Assembly (NCBI GenBank): GCA_021801025.1
Contig: JAJYYK010000006.1
Coordinates: 111,026-175,025, forward strand
Source of the DNA: Pseudomonadota bacterium
GTDB taxonomy: Bacteria; Pseudomonadota; Gammaproteobacteria; Burkholderiales; Sulfuriferulaceae
Direction of reading: 5' to 3'
DNA: 64,000 nucleotides
Part shown: positions 47,776 to 57,217 of the stretch, one piece after another
Layout of the letters: each line of letters opens with the position of its first letter
Numbering within the stretch: the first letter of the stretch is position 1
Translations under genes and position numbers: made by a program
Notes under the pieces: generated by a model
Told to the model about the DNA's origin: nothing
Seen by the model: the letters and a program-made list of their open reading frames with translations, nothing else
Databases searched by the model: none

Positions 47776-48519
47776 TCAATGACCGAACAGCAAGTAAAGT
47801 GTACCGATCAAGATGGGTTGATGCAGCAGATAGATGGCCAGGCTATGTTGCCCAAGCCACGCAGGACCGGTCACCCATCGTGTAGGTGGGGTGAGTCCAT
47901 CCTTTTTCAGTTTTAAAACGGGTGGGAGTCTGACTGAGCTCGTTTGAAAAAGAAATTTGCCCAGAAACAAACCAATCAAGACGACACCCAACCAGGGGAA
48001 AAGCGGCACATAATCTTCGGTCACCGGTTTGTAGGTCATGAACCCTATCCATTGCAGCCACGGTTGATCAAACCAAAGATTCGAGTAAAACATGCCGAAC
48101 AGCGCGGTAGCGCTGCCGAGGACCAGGTTGAGCCAAAAAAAACGCAGAAAAAGGCTGGCAATCAGGCTGGACACCGCAATGAAATGAAGGATACCGAAAA
48201 AAATAAAACTCTGCGGAAACATCAGATAGCTACCAGAAGTAACCAGCAATGAGGCGGCAAACAGTTTGCCTATGCGCATCCAGAAGTGACGCCGGTTTTT
48301 ATTTGAGGCAAGCACCAGGCTTACGCCGACGATCGTCAGGAAGCTCGTTACAATGATTGCACGGCAGGTCAGCCAGAATGAACTGTCGTTAAAATCTTGA
48401 TGGATCAGCCCGAAATAATTGAGATCAAAGCAGAAATGGTAGCACACCATCAAAATAACAGCCGCGCCGCGCGAGGCGTCTACCAGCACGAATCTGTTTT
48501 TTGCTTGTGGATGAATCAT
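47776..48519 (-). CDS. DUF1624 membrane protein (acyltransferase-like)
   Basis: 247 aa, about seven membrane segments. VDASRGAAVILMVCYHFCFDL is the DUF1624 opening and resembles the heparan-alpha-glucosaminide N-acetyltransferase catalytic region; GPAWLGQHSLAIYLLHQPILIG ends it. Its start overlaps the gspN stop by 4 bases, so it is the last gene of the secretion operon. A role in modifying a cell-surface sugar is possible, but the substrate is unknown. Confidence 0.85.
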   Translation of the reverse strand: MIHPQAKNRFVLVDASRGAAVILMVCYHFCFDLNYFGLIHQDFNDSSFWLTCRAIIVTSFLTIVGVSLVLASNKNRRHFWMRIGKLFAASLLVTSGSYLMFPQSFIFFGILHFIAVSSLIASLFLRFFWLNLVLGSATALFGMFYSNLWFDQPWLQWIGFMTYKPVTEDYVPLFPWLGVVLIGLFLGKFLFQTSSVRLPPVLKLKKDGLTPPTRWVTGPAWLGQHSLAIYLLHQPILIGTLYLLFGH

Positions 48520-49229
48520 TGCGGACCGATATGAATCGAATAAGTGCCGTTTTCTGCCGGTTTTCCGATCAGATTTAACAGCGCTGAAAACTGCTCATTT
48601 TCCGAGCTTGCGGTGCCGGTAAAATACAGGCCACTTTGGAGTGACCAAGTACCTTTTCCGGCAAGGAAAAGCGGGCCATCTTGCGTATCCAGATGAATAT
48701 TGAGGTGATGCCCCAGGCCGATGACATGAAAATGATAGGTGCCGATCGGCGAAACCCGACTCAGTGCCGAGCTTGCATTCTGCCAGTCGAGGTTGACGCT
48801 GCCCAGGAAAGTATTCGAAACCGAAAAAGCTTCAGTGCTGAGACTCAGGAGGCCGCCCGGGGCCATCAATTTCAAAGGCTGGGCAAAGTCCGATAGCAGG
48901 GTCGCTGGCAGGGTGAGCGAGACATGCTTTAATTCGATGCGGGCAGGGGAGATGAACACATCCATGGGTTGGGCTGCATCCTTGTTCATGACAAGAACAT
49001 GAAGATGCCCCAAAAATAGCTCCGGCACTTTTATTCGCCAGCTAATTTCCTCCATACCATACAAGCTGCCCGATCCATGCCAGAGCGTCCCTTGTGCATT
49101 GGCGACCTGAATATTTTGATCAACATAATGGGCAAGGAGTGTATTGATGAATGTAGCGGGAATCGTTGCCACAAGAAAGATCACATAGCACATCAAACCC
49201 GCCAGTGTAGGAGCCAGAAATCTTTTCAT
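48516..49229 (-). CDS. gspN: Type II secretion system protein GspN
   Basis: 237 aa. An N-terminal membrane anchor (LAGLMCYVIFLVATIPATFI) and a beta-rich periplasmic domain with GTLWHGSGSLYGMEEISWRIKVPELFLG match GspN. Accessory to the inner-membrane platform; not all T2SS have it. Overlaps gspM by 4 bases. Confidence 0.9.
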   Translation of the reverse strand: MKRFLAPTLAGLMCYVIFLVATIPATFINTLLAHYVDQNIQVANAQGTLWHGSGSLYGMEEISWRIKVPELFLGHLHVLVMNKDAAQPMDVFISPARIELKHVSLTLPATLLSDFAQPLKLMAPGGLLSLSTEAFSVSNTFLGSVNLDWQNASSALSRVSPIGTYHFHVIGLGHHLNIHLDTQDGPLFLAGKGTWSLQSGLYFTGTASSENEQFSALLNLIGKPAENGTYSIHIGPQ

Positions 49230-49723
49230 TGCGTATCCGAACCCGCGAGCGTTGCATCCACTTTGACCATGCCGGGGTCACTTAAGGTTTGAATATGGAC
49301 GGTTTCCAGACGCAGGTGGTTTTCACGTTGCAAGGCATCCAGCCAGCGTATCCATGCATCGAAAGAAACAGCATCCATTGACAGATGCGCTTTGTCCGCA
49401 CTGTCGATAGTCAGTGCACTGACGCGATCCTGCAATTTGTGGCGCAACGCAGATGCGGTGATTTCGCTTTTGAGGTTCGCTGTCTTGTCTTGCACAAAGG
49501 CGTTTTTTCTGAGCACCTCGATTTCATGGGACTGCTCGTGCATGCGTGTGTTTTCAGCGCGCATTTGCGGCAGAATTTCGCGCAATCTCATTCCGGCTTG
49601 TTCGCCGGGTTGCCAGACATAAGCATAAAGCAAACCCAAAAGCAGAAAAATTCCGCAAAAGATCAGCACCTTTTTTTCCCGTTCATTACGCGCTTGCCAG
49701 AAGGCGTTCAGGGTACTCTTCAT
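49226..49723 (-). CDS. gspM: Type II secretion system protein GspM
   Basis: 165 aa with one membrane segment (EKKVLIFCGIFLLLGLLYAYVW, about 19-38), a coiled stretch (RAENTRMHEQSHEIEVL) and a ferredoxin-like periplasmic domain ending with SDPGMVKVDATLAG. GspM binds GspL at the inner-membrane platform. Overlaps gspL and gspN by 4 bases each. Confidence 0.92.
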   Translation of the reverse strand: MKSTLNAFWQARNEREKKVLIFCGIFLLLGLLYAYVWQPGEQAGMRLREILPQMRAENTRMHEQSHEIEVLRKNAFVQDKTANLKSEITASALRHKLQDRVSALTIDSADKAHLSMDAVSFDAWIRWLDALQRENHLRLETVHIQTLSDPGMVKVDATLAGSDTQ

Positions 49724-50916
49724 GAACCCTCCGAGCTAACTGTAAAATAAGCAATCACGCCGTTGCCATTGGCAGCAGGCGCCTGCTTGTCCAGCATCAC
49801 ATTCAGACCGGACGCTGCCCATTTTTTTTGCAGGCTTTCCGCACTGTCTGTCCCCGGAACTTCGATGCTTAATCCAAGTTTTCCCGTTTCATAATCAATG
49901 CCTTTCAGTTCACCTCGCGGAAGTGCCGCCAGCAATGGGGAAACGCCGGCTAACAGCGGCAGGAAATCACCTGCTTCCTGAAACCCTGCGGCATGTTTGA
50001 GTTCGGCCAGTTTTCTGGTCATTTGCAATGGCGCATCGACCACCACGCTGGCGTCAGGAAAACTGGCCCTGAAAAGCCGCGTCATTCCTGCGCTAAGCTT
50101 CGTTTTTTCGTGCGTGAGCCGTGCCCAGTCCACAACAATGCCAAAAAACTGTAAGGCGAGCATGAGAAAAAGCATGATCAGGGCAGGGCGCAGCTTGGGT
50201 AGCCAAGTCAGGTTGAGTTGTTTTGATCCGAACTCACCCTGAAGCAAATTGATGGGACAAGACGCGCCTTCCTTTTTCCAGTCCCAATCTTTACCCCGTT
50301 CGATAGGGATGCCAAGCTGCATCGACCACTGGTCAATGTCGGGGATCTCCGTGCCGGTGGTATGGCATACTATTTTTTTGGGGGCAGCGGCTTCGCGCAG
50401 GGCAAGCTGTAATCCGACCGGCGCCTCATTGCCATTGCCATCCAGAGCGATGCCGGAAAATTCCCCAGTACGTAAAAAACCACTGGCGCCTGTCCAGACG
50501 ATTGCCCAACTGAGCGGTTCCAGTGAAACCAGCAGCGTTTCCGGCACTGCCCGCACAGGACTCAGATGACTCGTCTTGAGGCGAGCCAGCAAATGCACCA
50601 GCCATGCCTTGTCGATGACAGCCAGCGCAGCAGCGCCGTCGGGAAAATGGCCGCCCAGAGCAACATGGTTCATTTCCGGTTCGCTGATGAGTTGTTCTTC
50701 GATGGCAAAAGACAAAAGCGCAGCCTGGCGGTTTTTGTTTGCTTTGGGAATCTTTACGCGCGTCAACAACACCATGGATGCGGGCAGAATGATTTCGCAT
50801 TTTTCGGCTTGCGGCAGGTCATTCGTGCCGGTACGAATGAGATGACCCGTATTGTCGAGTAAGGCCCAATCGAAATTTTCACCTGAGGCATCAGGATAAA
50901 GTCTTAACATGGTCAT
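49720..50916 (-). CDS. gspL: Type II secretion system protein GspL
   Basis: 398 aa from ATG 50916, whose ATGA overlaps the gspK stop; longer or shorter starts (50946, 50910) are possible. Cytoplasmic actin-like domain (FDWALLDNTGHLI), one membrane segment (PALIMLFLMLALQFFGIVVDWARL, about 245-262) and a periplasmic ferredoxin-like domain. GspL recruits the GspE ATPase to the inner membrane. Confidence 0.92.
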   Translation of the reverse strand: MTMLRLYPDASGENFDWALLDNTGHLIRTGTNDLPQAEKCEIILPASMVLLTRVKIPKANKNRQAALLSFAIEEQLISEPEMNHVALGGHFPDGAAALAVIDKAWLVHLLARLKTSHLSPVRAVPETLLVSLEPLSWAIVWTGASGFLRTGEFSGIALDGNGNEAPVGLQLALREAAAPKKIVCHTTGTEIPDIDQWSMQLGIPIERGKDWDWKKEGASCPINLLQGEFGSKQLNLTWLPKLRPALIMLFLMLALQFFGIVVDWARLTHEKTKLSAGMTRLFRASFPDASVVVDAPLQMTRKLAELKHAAGFQEAGDFLPLLAGVSPLLAALPRGELKGIDYETGKLGLSIEVPGTDSAESLQKKWAASGLNVMLDKQAPAANGNGVIAYFTVSSEGS

Positions 50917-51821
50917 GAGGATTTTTGCCAAACTGTGCTTGGCCACAGGTTACCCTCTCGATCGAGCAATGTCCATAGTGTAAAGCTGGCGCGACCAAAA
51001 TGGGTGTTGACGGTCACGAGAAAAAAATGGCTGGAGACGGAAAAATTGCCGTCTGTTACGGAAAGATCGATTCTGGGTAATGCAGCGCGAAAATCGCTCA
51101 TGCTGCTGAAAGGGTTTTGGTCGCGTTGAGCGGTCAACGTTCTTGCTTCCGGCAGCGTCATCCCATCCACCATCGCAGACAGGACTTCGGCTGGGGCGGT
51201 GTTGACGTTGATCCTGGTGGGCCGTGGCAAGGCAGTCACAAACGGTCTCAGGCGTTCGATGAAGATTTTATTGAAGCCCCTGATTCTGGAAAGCTCCCCA
51301 ACCTCAGTCAACATTCTGTTGGCGGCGCGATAAGGGGGATGCAATCCAAGATAATAAGCGTTTTCCGCCCCACCGGAGCCCTGTATGTCATGATCATGAT
51401 CTATCCAGTCCGCCAGTGAATCGCCTAAGTTGGCAGGAATGTCCAGTATTGCCAGCAGACGTTCAAAGTTCGCTTTCTGGTCCTGATCAGTTTTGCCATG
51501 ATTGACCAGATTGTTGAGATTGAACAGTCCCTGTTGATCCTGGATGAAGCCGCTGATTTCCCCGGTCTCGACAGGCAAGGGAGGAAGTGGTTGTGCCCAG
51601 GCGCCCTGGAAATCATCGATATTCCTTGCGTCGCTATTTAAGATGGCAGCCGCCACGTTGGTGCCTGCGAGGGCAATTGCTTTGGCTTGGGCCAGACTGC
51701 TCTCACTTTCCACCTCTCTTAACCACAGGTTTTGTTCCCATATCAAGGCCGAGGCGACTGTTGTGGCCAGCGCTACAATCAGCATAGCCATGATGACCGC
51801 CACACCTTTTTGTTTGTTCAT
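50913..51821 (-). CDS. gspK: Type II secretion system minor pseudopilin GspK
   Basis: 302 aa. Prepilin-type start KQKGVAVIMAMLIVALATTVAS with cleavage after Gly6; as usual for GspK, position +5 is not Glu. The large alpha domain carries WIDHDHDIQGSGGAENAYY and VNTAPAEVLSAMVDGM. GspK with GspI and GspJ forms the pseudopilus tip. Overlaps gspJ and gspL by 4 bases. Confidence 0.94.
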   Translation of the reverse strand: MNKQKGVAVIMAMLIVALATTVASALIWEQNLWLREVESESSLAQAKAIALAGTNVAAAILNSDARNIDDFQGAWAQPLPPLPVETGEISGFIQDQQGLFNLNNLVNHGKTDQDQKANFERLLAILDIPANLGDSLADWIDHDHDIQGSGGAENAYYLGLHPPYRAANRMLTEVGELSRIRGFNKIFIERLRPFVTALPRPTRINVNTAPAEVLSAMVDGMTLPEARTLTAQRDQNPFSSMSDFRAALPRIDLSVTDGNFSVSSHFFLVTVNTHFGRASFTLWTLLDREGNLWPSTVWQKSS

Positions 51822-52396
51822 GGTAAGGCAAAAATCCGTTTGACCCGCTCACCGGAATCGAGCCCCACCGTGACTTCAAGTGCTTTGGGCAAACCGCCGA
51901 CCTGGCCAGGCAATGGCCAAGTTTCGACCCATTGGTGATTGATTGTCAGGTAGCGCAATTTAAATTCTTTTACGCCGCCCAGCAGGGGGTATGTCGTTGG
52001 TTTTTCAAACGGCGCCTGATCCAGGCTCGGCCAGATCAGTACTTCAATCACCCCCTGGTTCAGACGGTAACCTACCCTTTGTGGCCCCTGCTCACCAGCC
52101 CCCATCCGGGTCAGAGCAAGATTGGCATCGTCCTGGGCGATGAAACTTGTTTTCCCGATCCATTCAGGTTGCAACAAACCATCCTTGTCCCGTATCGGGC
52201 GATGCGCAGGATGCGTCGCATCATCTTCCAGCCGCGCAAAGAAAAGCGATAGGTCACGCCATTTTCGGCTTTCCGCTTCAACATGCTTGCGCGCTTCGAT
52301 CACTGCGTTTAACCCGCGATAGGCCATGACAGAAACCAGTGCCAAAATGACAATGGCAACCAGAAGCTCAATCAGGGTAAATCCGCGCTGTGTCAT
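51818..52396 (-). CDS. gspJ: Type II secretion system minor pseudopilin GspJ
   Basis: 192 aa. Prepilin cleavage motif MTQRG-FTLIELLVAIVILALVSVMAYRG with Glu5. The body has SLFFARLEDDATHPAHRPIRD and the family's PFDG-like region. It joins GspI and GspK at the tip. Overlaps gspI and gspK by 4 bases. Confidence 0.94.
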   Translation of the reverse strand: MTQRGFTLIELLVAIVILALVSVMAYRGLNAVIEARKHVEAESRKWRDLSLFFARLEDDATHPAHRPIRDKDGLLQPEWIGKTSFIAQDDANLALTRMGAGEQGPQRVGYRLNQGVIEVLIWPSLDQAPFEKPTTYPLLGGVKEFKLRYLTINHQWVETWPLPGQVGGLPKALEVTVGLDSGERVKRIFALP

Positions 52397-52812
52397 CCCG
52401 ACATCCCCGGGTTGATCAGATAGCCGATCAACCTGTTCAACCGGTGTTGTATATCGTTTTGATTAAAAACATTGATTTCAATTTTGCGAAAAATAGGGCT
52501 CGGTGTGGCACTGACCTGTTCTTGCCAAACAAAAACAATACCTGCCTGCGCTTCAGTGCCTGTATAGGTTCCCGTCACTGGCCAGTCACCCAGCGTAGTC
52601 TGCTCGGCCAACCGGTTTTGGGCAACCCAACTGGCCAAAGTGCGTGTTTTCAGTTCGATCGCACTGTCAGTTCCGAGATTGGCTGCACGCATGGCGGCAG
52701 TGAGTGCAATGGCCACAATGGCAAGCGCGACCATCACTTCGAACAGGGTGAACCCGCGTTGCCGACCCCAGCGCAAGCCCAGGTTATCCGTTAACGAGCC
52801 CTTATTGACCAA
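52393..52812 (-). CDS. gspI: Type II secretion system minor pseudopilin GspI
   Basis: 139 aa. Prepilin motif GRQRG-FTLFEVMVALAIVAIALTAAM with Glu5, after a 19-residue leader. The rest contains SWVAQNRLAEQ, typical of GspI. Shares a few bases with gspH upstream (52802-52812) and with gspJ downstream. Confidence 0.93.
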   Translation of the reverse strand: MVNKGSLTDNLGLRWGRQRGFTLFEVMVALAIVAIALTAAMRAANLGTDSAIELKTRTLASWVAQNRLAEQTTLGDWPVTGTYTGTEAQAGIVFVWQEQVSATPSPIFRKIEINVFNQNDIQHRLNRLIGYLINPGMSG

Positions 52813-53326
52813 GATGGTAGGGCTCCACGGACACCCGGTTCATGGCGTCACCGGAAATTCTCATCTGAATCTGTTGTTTTGTCATCACCATATCGAATGG
52901 CGGGTTGATGCCGGAAGCACTGAAAATCAGTTGCCCACCTGAAGTTAGTCCCGCTTGATCGATGGCGGCGGTTTGAATGGTTATGTTTTTAGGCAGTTGA
53001 TGGGGGCGGTAAATGTCATTGTTCATGGCCGTCCAGTCGCTGTCTGGCGATTTTTCCTGGAAAAAATATCCGTTACCGTCGGATGTCCAAGCGATGGTTT
53101 CCCCGCTGACACGTGCTTCCATCGCGGCTTGTTCAAACAAGCCTGCCAGTTTTTCGCTTTCCATGCGGACTTGTTTTTTGTCGTCAGGCGCAATATTGAC
53201 AACGATGAGTGCAGAGATAACACCCATCAGGAGTAATACCACGATAATTTCAATCAGTGAAAATCCGGTCGCGCGGATCTGTGAACGGGTCAATTTACTG
53301 TTCCCACGACCCAATGTCGGCGTCAT
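52802..53326 (-). CDS. gspH: Type II secretion system minor pseudopilin GspH
   Basis: 174 aa from ATG 53326, overlapping gspG by 32 bases. A TTG at 53293, just past the gspG stop, would give a normal short leader ([24 protein letters not shown]) and is a real alternative. Cleavage motif [11 protein letters not shown] has Glu5. The beta-rich body ends [19 protein letters not shown]. Follows gspG in the operon. Confidence 0.9.
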   Translation of the reverse strand: MTPTLGRGNSKLTRSQIRATGFSLIEIIVVLLLMGVISALIVVNIAPDDKKQVRMESEKLAGLFEQAAMEARVSGETIAWTSDGNGYFFQEKSPDSDWTAMNNDIYRPHQLPKNITIQTAAIDQAGLTSGGQLIFSASGINPPFDMVMTKQQIQMRISGDAMNRVSVEPYHLGQ

Positions 53327-53729
53327 TCTCTTTGCCGCCAGGCACGCCGTCCGCACCCAGACTAAAGACGTCTATTTTGCCGTGCAAGCCCGGATTCAGG
53401 TATTGGTAAGGATTGCCCCACGGATCTGGTGGCAAGTGTTCGAGGTAACCGTCTGATTTCCAGTTATTGGGGATCGGTGGCGTAGTCGGTTTTTGTACCA
53501 GTGCCTGCAGCCCCTGTTCGGTCGTGGGATAGGTCTGGTTGTCGAGCCGGTAAAGCTTGAGCGCTTGCATGATGGCGCCAATATCCTGCTTTGCGGCGAC
53601 GCGGCGAGCTTCATCGGGACGACTCATGATTTTCGGAACAATCAGCGCGGCAAGAATACCGAGAATGAGAATGACCACCATGACTTCAATCAGGGTAAAG
53701 CCTTTTTGTACGGAAAATTTGAGGTTCAT
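53295..53729 (-). CDS. gspG: Type II secretion system major pseudopilin GspG
   Basis: 144 aa from ATG 53729 ([10 protein letters not shown]), with AAGGAA upstream; an open frame reaches 53801. Cleavage motif [24 protein letters not shown], then the calcium-site loop [25 protein letters not shown], which is diagnostic. GspG is the main subunit of the pseudopilus. First gene of the gspG-to-gspN block; the 90 bases to divergent gspC hold both promoters. Confidence 0.96.
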   Translation of the reverse strand: MNLKFSVQKGFTLIEVMVVILILGILAALIVPKIMSRPDEARRVAAKQDIGAIMQALKLYRLDNQTYPTTEQGLQALVQKPTTPPIPNNWKSDGYLEHLPPDPWGNPYQYLNPGLHGKIDVFSLGADGVPGGKENDADIGSWEQ

Positions 53730-53819
53730 TGATTGAAATTCCTTGTTGCTTTTTAAAAAATAGTCGCTGGATAAAGAAGACTCGGTTAGAATGTATCTCA
53801 TTGCATTGTACCTTATATT

Positions 53820-54251
53820 ATGACGCCAATTTTTGTTTTGCTACAACGGTACGGCTTCAAATTTTTGAATGTCGTCATGCTGCTTTTGCTATGCGCTTTG
53901 GCCGCGAAATGGAGTTGGGTGTTTTGGGCACCTGCCCCGATCCCGTTACCGGAAGTGCCTGATATTCCGGTTGCGCAGGCAGCGCAATTGATCATTGCAG
54001 ATCACCTGCTCACCAGCAAGGAAACCAGCGGCCAGCCTCCGGCCGATCTTAAACTGGAAGGGGTATTTGCTGCTGAAAATGGCGGGCAGGGCGTGGCTAT
54101 TTTCCAGTTGAGCGGAAAAAGCATCATGGTGCCGCTGAAAGGACAAATTTTGCCGGGAATGCGTGTGGATGAGATTGATCAAGACCATGTTGTGCTTGAT
54201 CATGACGGCGTGAAGGAACGCTTGAACCTGGAAGTAAAAACGTTCCCGTAG
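53820..54251 (+). CDS. gspC: Short GspC (type II secretion system protein C)
   Basis: 143 aa. Cytoplasmic tip, one membrane segment ([22 protein letters not shown], about 15-34), Pro-rich linker and the HR domain ([33 protein letters not shown]), which docks on GspD. It ends after the HR domain: the C-terminal PDZ or coiled-coil part of longer GspC is missing. Inverted relative to all other gsp genes and placed between gspG and gspF, an order known from Burkholderia. Confidence 0.88.
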   Translation: MTPIFVLLQRYGFKFLNVVMLLLLCALAAKWSWVFWAPAPIPLPEVPDIPVAQAAQLIIADHLLTSKETSGQPPADLKLEGVFAAENGGQGVAIFQLSGKSIMVPLKGQILPGMRVDEIDQDHVVLDHDGVKERLNLEVKTFP

Positions 54252-54259
54252 ACAGTTGG

Positions 54260-55474
54260 TTAATGCGCCAGTTGATTCATCTCAATAATCGGGAGCATGA
54301 TCGCCAGAACAATCAATAAAACGACCCCTCCCATGACCACAATCAGCACCGGTTCCATCAAACCGGTCAGCCAGGCGGTTTTATTTTCCATTTCCTGCTC
54401 CTGCTGCATCGCGGCCCGTTCCAGCATGTGTGCCAGTTTTCCGCTGGCTTCACCGCTGGCAATCAGGTGGATCAGAATAGGCGGGAATTGTTGGGAGGTT
54501 TTTAGCGCATAGCTTAAAGAGGTGCCTTCTTTCACCATCCGTAACGCCTGCTCGATGGCCTCACGCATGGGCAGATTCGCGACAATCATTGCGCCAGCCT
54601 GTAATGCCTGGAGCAAAGGCACACCGCTGCCGACCAGAATGGCCAGCGTACTGGCAAACCGGGCTGTATTCATGCCACGAATTAAATTCCCGACCAGTGG
54701 CATCCGTAACAGGAAAGCATGCCAGCGATATCGATGATTGCTTTTTGTCAGCGCAACACGAGCACCCCAGATCCCTGTTGCCAGCAAAACAAGCAAATAG
54801 ATACCGCTCGCCCGCAAAGCATCACTCAATGCAATGAGTGCCTGTGTCAAAAAGGGGAGCGATTGATGGCTTTGACGGAATACGCTGACCACCTGAGGGA
54901 CCACATAGACCAGTAATCCGGTAATCACCATCAAGGCGACCAGGGTCACAGCGGCAGGGTACAGGAAAGCCAGCATTATTTTTTGACGCAGGTCACTGCG
55001 GTTTTCGGTGTAGTCGGCAATGCGCAGCATCACCTTACCTAACTCACCCGATTCTTCGCCTGCATGGACCAGTGCCTGATAGGTTTCAGGAAATACCTTG
55101 CCATAATGCCCCATTGCCCGTGCCAGTGGGTGCCCGGACAACACCTCAGCACGTACGCCCGCCAGGATTTGTTTGGCGTATTCGTTCTCTGCCTGTTCAA
55201 CCAGTGCTGTCAAGGCAGCGTCAACGGTTAAACCCGCTGACAGCAGTGTCGCAAACTGCCTGGTAAACAGGGCTAGCTGCACTTGCGAAAACCGATTTTT
55301 CCAGTGGAATATTGAGTTGTTTCCGATCGCGTGCTGGGTAACCATTTCAACGGTCACTGGAAACAGATCGCGCGCTCTCAAATTGGCTCTTGCTTGGCGA
55401 GCCGTATCGACTTCGACCACGCCTTTGACAGTGAGTCCGTTGTTATCAACGGCTTCATAACGAAAAGCGGTCAT
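54260..55474 (-). CDS. gspF: Type II secretion system inner-membrane protein GspF
   Basis: 404 aa from ATG 55474 (MTAFRYEAVDNNGLTVKG), which overlaps the stop of the 78-aa frame upstream; a TTG at 55510 is less likely. Two GspF domains and three membrane segments; motifs FTRQFATLLSAGLTVDAAL and MARFASTLAILVGSGVPLLQAL-type repeat. GspF is the central platform protein. Ends 8 bases from the convergent gspC stop. Confidence 0.95.
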   Translation of the reverse strand: MTAFRYEAVDNNGLTVKGVVEVDTARQARANLRARDLFPVTVEMVTQHAIGNNSIFHWKNRFSQVQLALFTRQFATLLSAGLTVDAALTALVEQAENEYAKQILAGVRAEVLSGHPLARAMGHYGKVFPETYQALVHAGEESGELGKVMLRIADYTENRSDLRQKIMLAFLYPAAVTLVALMVITGLLVYVVPQVVSVFRQSHQSLPFLTQALIALSDALRASGIYLLVLLATGIWGARVALTKSNHRYRWHAFLLRMPLVGNLIRGMNTARFASTLAILVGSGVPLLQALQAGAMIVANLPMREAIEQALRMVKEGTSLSYALKTSQQFPPILIHLIASGEASGKLAHMLERAAMQQEQEMENKTAWLTGLMEPVLIVVMGGVVLLIVLAIMLPIIEMNQLAH

Positions 55475-55707
55475 GGGGTTAAGCCAAACGGTGGTGTGGG
55501 CAAATGACAAACATCCCAGTTTTGGTCGTTAACATGTTGTTGCATGCCAGAACACGTTATCCAAAATAATTCATTAGGCGGCTCTGCGAGCCTACTCGAG
55601 TGCTGGCGGTCAATTTGCAGCCATTTTTCCGGCTTGTTCGGCGCCCATAGTTCTCTGTGCGCTTCTCTCAAGCCAAAAAACTGTCTTGCAACTTGTCTCG
55701 CCATCAT
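55471..55707 (-). CDS. 78-aa protein of unknown function between gspE and gspF
   Basis: MMARQVARQFFGLREAHREL opens 78 residues ending HLPTPPFGLTP. It begins 26 bases after the gspE stop with TTAGGA about 6 bases before ATG 55707, and its TGA overlaps the gspF start as ATGA. Hence it is coupled on both sides. No signal, membrane segment or known domain seen; two Cys and several Trp occur. It may be an orphan T2SS gene or a remnant. Confidence 0.5.
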   Translation of the reverse strand: MMARQVARQFFGLREAHRELWAPNKPEKWLQIDRQHSSRLAEPPNELFWITCSGMQQHVNDQNWDVCHLPTPPFGLTP

Positions 55708-55733
55708 CTCGCGTCCTAATGGATTGTTTGGGA

Positions 55734-57209
55734 TTATTCTTTGGTGACCCGAAGTATCTCCTCAATCGAGGTCACACCGGCAGCAACCCAGCGCATGCCA
55801 TCCATGCGTAAATTACGCATGCCCCTGGCTGTCGCGCTATCACGAATCTTTTGTTCCGAGGTGCCGTCATGAACAAAATGTCTGATGGTATCATCCATGA
55901 CCAGCAATTCATAAATGCCGGTACGCCCACGGTAGCCCGACATGTCGCAGTGTTCACAACCCACCGGCGTGTAGACCATTTCAGGCAGCGTTTGGCCGGA
56001 AAATAAAGTGGCGCGTTCATGCGCATCAAGTACGACCGCCCGTTTGCATTTTACGCACAGTTTTCGTACCAGTCTTTGCGCCAAAACACCGATCAAACTC
56101 GACGCCAGCAAAAAAGGCTCAACACCCATGTCAATTAACCGTGTGACCGCACTGACCGCGTCATTGGTGTGCAGCGTCGCCAACACCAGATGCCCGGTTA
56201 GACTGGCCTGAACAGCGATTTGCGCTGTCTCCAGATCGCGAATTTCTCCAATCATGATTACGTCCGGGTCTTGCCGCAAAATGGCGCGTAATGCCTTGGA
56301 GAAATCCATTTCTATCCGGGCATTGATTTGTGTTTGACCTACCCCATCCAGATCGTATTCAATCGGATCTTCTACGGTCATGATATTCATGGCGGTGGAA
56401 TCAATATTCGACAACGCCGCATACAGGGTCGTTGTTTTGCCTGAACCGGTCGGCCCGGTGACCAGTAAAATCCCATGGGGTTGTGCAATCAGCATATTGA
56501 CTTCCGCCAGCGTGGCTTCGTTCATGCCCAGCTTTGTCAGATCGAGCCGTCCCGACTCTTTGTCCAGCAGGCGTAAAACAACGCGTTCACCATGACCTGT
56601 CGGCAAGGTCGAGACTCGCACATCCACCGGTTTTCCGGCAAGTTTAAGCGATATGCGTCCGTCCTGAGGCAAGCGTTTTTCCGCAATATCGAGTTGTGCC
56701 ATGATTTTGATTCTCGACACCAGGGCCGCATGCAAAGCACGGTGCGGTTCGATCATGTCGCGCAACACCCCATCCAGCCGAAAGCGCACGACCGAGCGGT
56801 TTTCGAAGATTTCGATATGAATGTCAGAGGCCCCTTCACGCAATGCCTGGGTGAGCAAGGTATTGATCATACGAATGACTGGCGCATCGCCTTCCGCTTC
56901 CAGCAGGTCTTCAATATGCGGCATGTCTTGCACGAGTCTGGAAAGATCCATGTCCTGTTCAAAATCGTCCGCCAGTTGCGTGGCCGATTCGTCGGCCCTT
57001 GAATACACTTCAGCCAGGGCGAGTTCGAATTTTGCGTGATCAAGGATGACAGCGTAAACCGGCACCTCAAGATAACGACGAACTTCTGCAAGTGTTTCAG
57101 GGGTGGTGTCCTCACGCAGCCAAATTTCAGCCCCGATTTGATCGATTCTGGACAGCAGCACCCCTTTGTCCATGGCAAATGAATAAGGGATCAGCTTTTT
57201 GGCTTGCAT
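55734..57209 (-). CDS. gspE: Type II secretion system ATPase GspE
   Basis: 491 aa; ATG 57209 or ATG 57173 (MDKGVLLSRI). N1E domain, then the ATPase with Walker A GPTGSGKTTT at 252-261, Asp box VEDPIEYDLDGVGQTQIN, Walker B RQDPDVIMIGEIRD and His box LTGHLVLATLHTND. Tetracysteine zinc motif CVKCKR ... CEHCDMSGYRGRTGIYELL near 390-435. It powers pseudopilus growth. 8 bases after gspD. Confidence 0.97.
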   Translation of the reverse strand: MQAKKLIPYSFAMDKGVLLSRIDQIGAEIWLREDTTPETLAEVRRYLEVPVYAVILDHAKFELALAEVYSRADESATQLADDFEQDMDLSRLVQDMPHIEDLLEAEGDAPVIRMINTLLTQALREGASDIHIEIFENRSVVRFRLDGVLRDMIEPHRALHAALVSRIKIMAQLDIAEKRLPQDGRISLKLAGKPVDVRVSTLPTGHGERVVLRLLDKESGRLDLTKLGMNEATLAEVNMLIAQPHGILLVTGPTGSGKTTTLYAALSNIDSTAMNIMTVEDPIEYDLDGVGQTQINARIEMDFSKALRAILRQDPDVIMIGEIRDLETAQIAVQASLTGHLVLATLHTNDAVSAVTRLIDMGVEPFLLASSLIGVLAQRLVRKLCVKCKRAVVLDAHERATLFSGQTLPEMVYTPVGCEHCDMSGYRGRTGIYELLVMDDTIRHFVHDGTSEQKIRDSATARGMRNLRMDGMRWVAAGVTSIEEILRVTKE

Positions 57210-57217
57210 GGGCGTCG

